Under the pieces are notes generated by a model. That model was not told the origin of the DNA, made no database searches, and saw only the letters and a list, made by a program, of their open reading frames with translations. 10,586 nucleotides of DNA, from assembly GCA_903916205.1 (NCBI GenBank), contig CAIWVX010000042.1, positions 1 to 10,586 of the forward strand, in the 5' to 3' direction. The translations under genes and the position numbers were made by a program. Source of the DNA: an uncultured beta proteobacterium (GTDB lineage: Bacteria > Pseudomonadota > Gammaproteobacteria > Burkholderiales > Rhodocyclaceae). Positions 6,012 through 10,586 of this stretch are shown here, piece by piece. Numbering within the stretch: the first letter of the stretch is position 1; the number at the start of each line of letters is the position of its first letter.

Positions 6012-7442
6012 ATGAAATATTCATATGTTGTTGCAGTAGCTTGGTTATCCGCCGGTCTGTTCGGGGCCGGTAGCGCGATACCGCAAGTGCTCTCACAAGA
6101 AATCTTGGAAAGACTTTCTGCGGAGGAAATAGGGGGTTCAACCCCAGAGCCTTTAATTAAGAAATCGGATGCGTTGTCGCCGACGGTCATGAGCGACAAT
6201 CCTTTATCGGTACCATCCGGACGACTGACACTTGACGATTTGGTTCGACTGGCAATTAGCACTCATCCGGCAATTAGTGCTAAAAGAGCGGATTTCAACG
6301 CGGCTGAGGCCGATGTCCAGACGGCGCGCTGGCAATATTTTCCCACGCCTTCAATTTCCGCACGCAGCAATGACAAAGCATCACAGATTAATGGCATGAT
6401 TTCTACCACGAGTATGGTTCTGCAACAGCCGCTATGGGCGGGGGGACGCCTTGATGCCGGTTTGAACAAAGCCAGTTCACAAGCTCGATCGGTTGATATG
6501 TCGATCACCGAAACCCAGCATTCGCTAGCCGTGAACGTCACTTCAGCCTATCAGGGGTGGCTGCAGGCAGCCGGACGAATAGACGCTTTTCGTCAGTCGC
6601 TTCATTTCCATGAAGAGCAAGCCAAGAGCATTCGACGCCGCATCGAAGGCGGCGTCTCGGCTGAAGTTGATCTTGAATTGGTTAATTCCCGTCTGGCTCA
6701 AACGCAGGCCGACCTCACTTTTGCCGAATCTTTGTTACGTAATTCCCTGTCGCGGCTTTCGCAAATGACGGGCAAAACCCTTGGACCAGATAGCCTTGCC
6801 CGACCAGACCCGGGCAGCCATGCCGAAATACCCGCATTGGACGAACTGATTGCCAAGGCTGAAGCTAACTATCCGGCCTTGCGTCGCATCGATGCCGATG
6901 TAGAAACGGCGAAAAATGATGTCGCTCTGCGAACAGCCTCAATGTGGCCAACCATCAGTCTGCGTAGCGAAACCAACACCTACGATTATCCCGCGACAAA
7001 GCTTACGAAATCGCGATCCATAACCGACAACCTGTTAATGCTCAATGTTGAAGCATCGCCTGGCGCAGGACTATCGCTCATGTCGAACATAGAAGCGTCG
7101 GAGGCGCGTGCAGCCGGTATGCTTGATTCACGAGAAAGTGTGAGGCGCGATATGATAAACGCCATCGTTTCCGATTATGAAGACTACCGTACAGGTAGCG
7201 CCCGACGAGTTCAAATTAACAGCACACGCAAATCGGCCTACGACGTACTCGCTTCTTATGCCCGACTATTTGTAGCGGGCAAGCGCAGTTGGCTTGATGT
7301 ACTTAATGCGGCACGAGAACTGACCCAAGCGGAAATAAGCTTGGCCGACATTGAAGCGCAAGTTGCTGCTTCAGCTTACCGTTTAACCTTACACAGCGGT
7401 TCGCATGACTGGTATCGCACTGAGGCAATGAATCAACAATGA
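6012..7442 (+). CDS. TolC-family outer-membrane channel of a type I secretion system
   Basis: A 476-residue outer-membrane efflux protein expected to trimerise into the channel-tunnel through which the substrate leaves the cell. An N-terminal signal peptide ends near residue 22 (GAGSA/IP) or slightly later. Two TolC repeats follow. The first starts at LTLDDLVRLAISTHP (72-86) and contains QQPLWAGGRLDAGL (138-151), typical of this family, then a long helical stretch. The second starts near 275 with PALDELIAKAEANYPAL. The C-terminal helix pair LFVAGKRSWLDVLNAA (419-434) and YRLTLHSG (456-463) is usual in channels paired with LapB-type exporters. ATG at 6012 has GAGGAG nearby; a TTG at 5997 lies inside that region and is rejected. 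The stop overlaps the ABC exporter start (ATGA), so the two are translationally coupled. The best functional match is LapE-like, by context. Confidence 0.93.
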   Translation: MKYSYVVAVAWLSAGLFGAGSAIPQVLSQEILERLSAEEIGGSTPEPLIKKSDALSPTVMSDNPLSVPSGRLTLDDLVRLAISTHPAISAKRADFNAAEADVQTARWQYFPTPSISARSNDKASQINGMISTTSMVLQQPLWAGGRLDAGLNKASSQARSVDMSITETQHSLAVNVTSAYQGWLQAAGRIDAFRQSLHFHEEQAKSIRRRIEGGVSAEVDLELVNSRLAQTQADLTFAESLLRNSLSRLSQMTGKTLGPDSLARPDPGSHAEIPALDELIAKAEANYPALRRIDADVETAKNDVALRTASMWPTISLRSETNTYDYPATKLTKSRSITDNLLMLNVEASPGAGLSLMSNIEASEARAAGMLDSRESVRRDMINAIVSDYEDYRTGSARRVQINSTRKSAYDVLASYARLFVAGKRSWLDVLNAARELTQAEISLADIEAQVAASAYRLTLHSGSHDWYRTEAMNQQ

Positions 7443-9658
7443 GCGCACTAACTAAAGACACACTCGATTGGCTGGGACGCCGCTGCAATCACTATTGCAG
7501 CGATGCACGCAAGCCTCCGAGGCGAGAAATAGAACGATTGCAGTCTGCATTCGCTATGGCCACACCAAGCACTGGGGAAGAGTCCTTGGAGGTCGTACTG
7601 TCCAGAGAAAAATATGTCATAGAAGCATTATTTAAAATAATTCAACTGGTCCCCCCCCATTGGCGTGCCGAAACGGCACCCGACTCCTTGCCCGCCGTGG
7701 TGCGCTTGCCCGGTATGGGTTGGGGCATTCTTTATGCCAAAACCGAGCCAGAAGGGTGGTTGCTCGATACCCCATCGGGGCGTCGGCGCATCAACCTCTT
7801 GCCCGAAGATGCTGAGATTGCCTCTTTGGTGGCCGCCAACAATGGGAATCAGGGGCGCATTTCGGCTTTTGAATTGTTTCGCAGCACGCTATTAGCGCGT
7901 AAAAATTTGTTCTTGCAGGCCGCGAGCGGTTCATTGCTCGCCAATCTGCTGGCACTTGGCTCTTCGCTCTACAGTATGCAAGTTTATGATCGAGTCATTC
8001 CGACTCAGGGCGTTTCCACTCTGGTTGTTTTGACCACTGGCGTATGCATCTCCATGATTCTCGAGATGGTGGTTAAAATGGCGCGTTCAGCGATTCTTGA
8101 ACACTCTATCAAGGGTATGGATCTTGAGCTATCTCATGCCATTTATGCACGCCTACTGGGGATCCGCATGGATCAGTTTCCGGCCAGTATTGGCAGCCTT
8201 TCTGGGCAAATTCGAAGCTATGAAACCATTCGTTCTTTTGCTTCAGCAGCGACCCTTTTTATGGCCGTGGATGCCCCGTTTGCCCTACTTTTCCTGCTGG
8301 TTATCGCCGCGATCGCTGGATTTCACGTGGCGCTAGTCCCAGCTATTTTCTTCTTCCTCGCGATAAGTGTTGGGCTGTATTACCGACGAAACATCAATGA
8401 GCACGCCAAGACCTTGACAGCGGCCTCCAATCGCAAGCTTGGCTTGCTCGTAGAAACCATCGAGAATGCCGAATCGATCAAAGCCCAAGGTGCCGGCTGG
8501 CAACAACTCGCACGCTGGGATGCCGTTAATCGGCAAGCGATTAATGACGACATCAAGATTCGTCATTACAGTGAACAATCTGCGTACTTTGCCGCCTTCA
8601 TACAGCAAATCAGTTACGCACTTCTGGTAGCGGCGGGGGCTTGGGAGGCCTCAACCACCACCAACTTAACCATGGGCGGCTTGATTGCTTGCTCGATTTT
8701 GTCCGGGCGTGTACTGGCTCCGGTGGCAACCTTACCAGGGTTGGTAGTACAGTGGGCCCATGCTCGCGCGGCGTTGGAGGGACTGGAAAAAGTATTTGAT
8801 CTACAGTCTGACAACCACGACATAGAACGCCCGCTGACACCTGAAATCATCTATGGCGAATTCCAGCTCAGCGAAATGCGGTTCACCTACCGAGGACGGC
8901 CAGACACCTTAGCGGTCGAGCGTCTACACATCAGAGCGGGTGAAAAAGTAGCCATTCTCGGCCAAGTTGGCGCGGGCAAGAGCACCTTGCTCAAACTACT
9001 GGCGGGTCTGTACCATTGCCAAAAGGGCAAGATTCACCTTGATGGCTTAGATATTCAGCAAATTGCCCGTTCGCACCTGAGCGAACGGCTTGGTTATTTC
9101 CCTCAAGAAGTCAAACTTTTATCTGGCACCTTGCGTGAAAATCTTGTCACGGGGTTGTCCGGCATTGAAGACGAAGACGTCCTTAAAACCTGCCAAGCCA
9201 CCGGGCTTTCGGCACTGATCGCGGCTCACCCCAAGGGGCTGGATATGCCCATTGCAGAGGGCGGAACAGGGGTTTCTGGCGGCCAGAGACAGCTTATAGC
9301 GCTGACCCGACTGTTGCTCTCAAAACCCGATATATGGTTGCTTGACGAGCCTACGGCGGCAATGGATGAACATATCGAACAACACAGTCTACAGACCTTG
9401 CGTCAGGCCATTAAAACGGATCAAACCCTTATTTTGGTAACGCACAAACCGGTGCTATTAGGGCTGGTTGACCGCATCATTATTCTCGTGCCTGGTGGCA
9501 TCGCCATGGATGGGCCACGTGACGCTGTTCTTGAAAAGCTACGCCAAGGCAACAATCAACCGACCCAACCACCTAACCCGCCTAACCCGCCTAACGCCCC
9601 ACCCACAGTCCGTGAAGTTCGCATAATCGGCGGACCACAACCCGGAGCCCCCGCATGA
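7439..9658 (+). CDS. type I secretion ABC exporter (LapB/HlyB type) with degenerate C39 domain
   Basis: A 739-residue inner-membrane exporter that powers one-step secretion across both membranes. Residues about 1-140 look like a C39-peptidase-like domain, with the core RLPGMGWGILYAKTEPEG and GWLLDTPSGRRRI. The C39 catalytic-cysteine motif is not seen, so it should bind the substrate rather than cut a leader. The membrane domain spans about 155-440 and includes SLYSMQVYDRVIPTQG (176-191), characteristic of the LapB group. The ATPase domain has Walker A GQVGAGKST (508-516), signature VSGGQRQ (612-618), Walker B IWLLDEP with D636 and E637, and H-loop H669. All are intact. The last ~35 residues form a proline/asparagine-rich tail (QPPNPPNPPNAPP). 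The start overlaps the tolC-like gene and the end overlaps the adaptor gene, each by 4 bases. The substrate is not in the window. Confidence 0.94.
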   Translation: MSALTKDTLDWLGRRCNHYCSDARKPPRREIERLQSAFAMATPSTGEESLEVVLSREKYVIEALFKIIQLVPPHWRAETAPDSLPAVVRLPGMGWGILYAKTEPEGWLLDTPSGRRRINLLPEDAEIASLVAANNGNQGRISAFELFRSTLLARKNLFLQAASGSLLANLLALGSSLYSMQVYDRVIPTQGVSTLVVLTTGVCISMILEMVVKMARSAILEHSIKGMDLELSHAIYARLLGIRMDQFPASIGSLSGQIRSYETIRSFASAATLFMAVDAPFALLFLLVIAAIAGFHVALVPAIFFFLAISVGLYYRRNINEHAKTLTAASNRKLGLLVETIENAESIKAQGAGWQQLARWDAVNRQAINDDIKIRHYSEQSAYFAAFIQQISYALLVAAGAWEASTTTNLTMGGLIACSILSGRVLAPVATLPGLVVQWAHARAALEGLEKVFDLQSDNHDIERPLTPEIIYGEFQLSEMRFTYRGRPDTLAVERLHIRAGEKVAILGQVGAGKSTLLKLLAGLYHCQKGKIHLDGLDIQQIARSHLSERLGYFPQEVKLLSGTLRENLVTGLSGIEDEDVLKTCQATGLSALIAAHPKGLDMPIAEGGTGVSGGQRQLIALTRLLLSKPDIWLLDEPTAAMDEHIEQHSLQTLRQAIKTDQTLILVTHKPVLLGLVDRIIILVPGGIAMDGPRDAVLEKLRQGNNQPTQPPNPPNPPNAPPTVREVRIIGGPQPGAPA
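7651..7658 (+). repeat. C8 tract early in the exporter gene
   Basis: Eight C residues encode part of V71-P72-P73-H74. The frame is intact. A one-base change would truncate the exporter before its membrane domain and uncouple the adaptor gene downstream. Confidence 0.6.
9572..9598 (+). repeat. 9-base tandem repeat coding the Pro/Asn tail of the exporter
   Basis: CCTAACCCG occurs twice in tandem (9572-9580, 9581-9589), then the variant CCTAACGCC (9590-9598). Each unit codes Pro-Asn plus Pro or Ala in frame. Copy number could vary between strains without breaking the frame. Confidence 0.75.
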
Positions 9659-10586
9659 ACCAAAAAACATCCGCACATAGCGGAAAACAAATCATCTATC
9701 TGGGATTCGTCATTTTCATCGTCCTAATTATCTGGGCCGGTGTGTCGCATATCAGCCAGATCGCCCGTGCTCAGGGACAAGTCATCGCCACCTCGCGTAC
9801 CCAAGTTATCCAATCGGCCAACGATGGCGTGATTGAAGCTCTACTGGTCAAAGAAGGTGATCGCGTCGTTAAAGGCCAGATTCTCGCAAGGCTTAATCGT
9901 AGTCAGGCGGATGCCGCGCAGCAGGACAGTCTAGCCAAGGTCGCAGCGCTCAAGGCGGCGCTGATTCGCTTACAGGCGGAAGTCTTTAACCGGCCGCTCA
10001 TTTTTCCCGCGTCGGTCAAAGCACATCCCGCCTTTGTCATCAATCAGAGCGAGCTCTACCAGCGCCGCAAACAAGCCATTAGATCCGAGCTGAGTGCCCT
10101 TGAGGACAGCCTGCGCTTGGTGCGTGAAGAACTCGACTTGAGCCAGCCGTTACTCGCTTCCGGTGATATCGGAAAAGCTGAATTCATCCGTTTGCAACGA
10201 CAGGTGGCTGAAATTATGGGGACCATCAACACCCGGCGCAACAAGTATTTTCAAGATGCACAGGCCGAAATGACCAAGGCCGAAGAAGACCTGGCCACTC
10301 AAGAGCAAATGCTGGCCGAACGCACCACTAACTACGAGCGCACAGAAATTACGGCTCCTTCTGACGGTCTGGTCAAAAACATCCAAATGACCACCCCCGG
10401 TGCAAAAGTACGCCCCGGAGATGTGGTAATGGAACTCCTCCCAACCGACAGCGCACTCATCGTCGAAGCCAAATTCAAACCGGTGGACATCGCCTTCATC
10501 ACCAAAGATCTGTCGGCCGCGATCAAACTTGATGCCTTTGACTACACCATCTATGGCAGTTTGAAAGGCAACGTGGTTTACATCAG
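9655..10586 (+). CDS. HlyD/LapC-family membrane fusion protein of the type I secretion system (3' end outside window)
   Basis: The first 310 residues of a periplasmic adaptor that bridges the ABC exporter and the TolC-like channel; the family is usually about 390-450 residues, so roughly 100 are missing at the window edge. There is a short cytosolic start, one membrane segment (about 12-31), then the first barrel/lipoyl half QSANDGVIEALLVKEGDRV (53-71). A long alpha-helical hairpin with heptad-like charged and leucine residues follows (about 85-228). The second lipoyl half ITAPSDGLVKNI (232-243) and the beta-barrel segment with FKPVDIAFI (274-282) come next. The ATG at 9655 overlaps the exporter stop as ATGA, so it is the third gene of the operon. 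A secreted substrate gene could follow or lie elsewhere. Confidence 0.93.
   Translation, partial: MNQKTSAHSGKQIIYLGFVIFIVLIIWAGVSHISQIARAQGQVIATSRTQVIQSANDGVIEALLVKEGDRVVKGQILARLNRSQADAAQQDSLAKVAALKAALIRLQAEVFNRPLIFPASVKAHPAFVINQSELYQRRKQAIRSELSALEDSLRLVREELDLSQPLLASGDIGKAEFIRLQRQVAEIMGTINTRRNKYFQDAQAEMTKAEEDLATQEQMLAERTTNYERTEITAPSDGLVKNIQMTTPGAKVRPGDVVMELLPTDSALIVEAKFKPVDIAFITKDLSAAIKLDAFDYTIYGSLKGNVVYI

Noticed and set aside
1..10586. Mobile element, CRISPR array, phage or toxin-antitoxin system
   Set aside because: I found no transposase, integrase, regularly spaced repeats or paired small toxin/antitoxin genes; a tRNA at the edge alone is not evidence of an integration site.

Overview
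The window reads as a chromosomal segment of a Gram-negative proteobacterium, most likely beta- or gamma-class. The evidence is an E. coli-type AhpC/AhpF pair, a periplasmic alpha-carbonic anhydrase with a Sec signal peptide, and a three-part type I secretion system (TolC-like outer-membrane channel, ABC exporter, HlyD-like adaptor). Genus cannot be told from the sequence. I see no insertion sequence, phage gene or CRISPR array; base composition looks moderate and fairly even by eye.

Layout. Positions 1-73 (minus) hold a tRNA-Pro(GGG) cut at the window edge just before its discriminator base, with a -10 box and GC-rich discriminator just upstream. An ornithine cyclodeaminase/mu-crystallin family enzyme follows (214-1173, minus). 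Divergent from it is a secreted alpha-carbonic anhydrase (1337-2539, plus) with an extra N-terminal domain resembling the surface-adhesin E family and a proline-rich linker. It converges on a peroxide-defence operon on the minus strand: ahpC (5001-5567), a stand-alone copy of the AhpF N-terminal double-thioredoxin domain (4337-4987), and full-length ahpF (2734-4293). The 194 bases between the converging genes (2540-2733) show no gene and no clear terminator. A 444-base divergent region (5568-6011) contains the ahpC promoter, several short inverted repeats and the promoter of the secretion operon. From 6012 to the right edge run a TolC-like channel, an ABC exporter of the LapB type and an HlyD/LapC-type adaptor, joined by 4-base ATGA overlaps. 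The adaptor is cut by the window end.

How the genes work together. AhpC reduces peroxides, and AhpF reduces AhpC using NADH, FAD and two CxxC pairs. The middle gene repeats only the AhpC-facing part of AhpF (about 120 of 190 aligned residues identical, ungapped, counted by hand, CxxC intact), so it may be a second electron carrier to AhpC or to another partner. The secretion genes have the composition of Lap-type (adhesin-exporting) systems. The substrate is not in the window and would be expected nearby.

The least ordinary items are the stand-alone AhpF N-terminal domain, the adhesin-E/carbonic anhydrase fusion with homopolymer tracts in its linker, the proline-rich tail on the ABC exporter, and a perfect 13-base inverted repeat upstream of ahpC.
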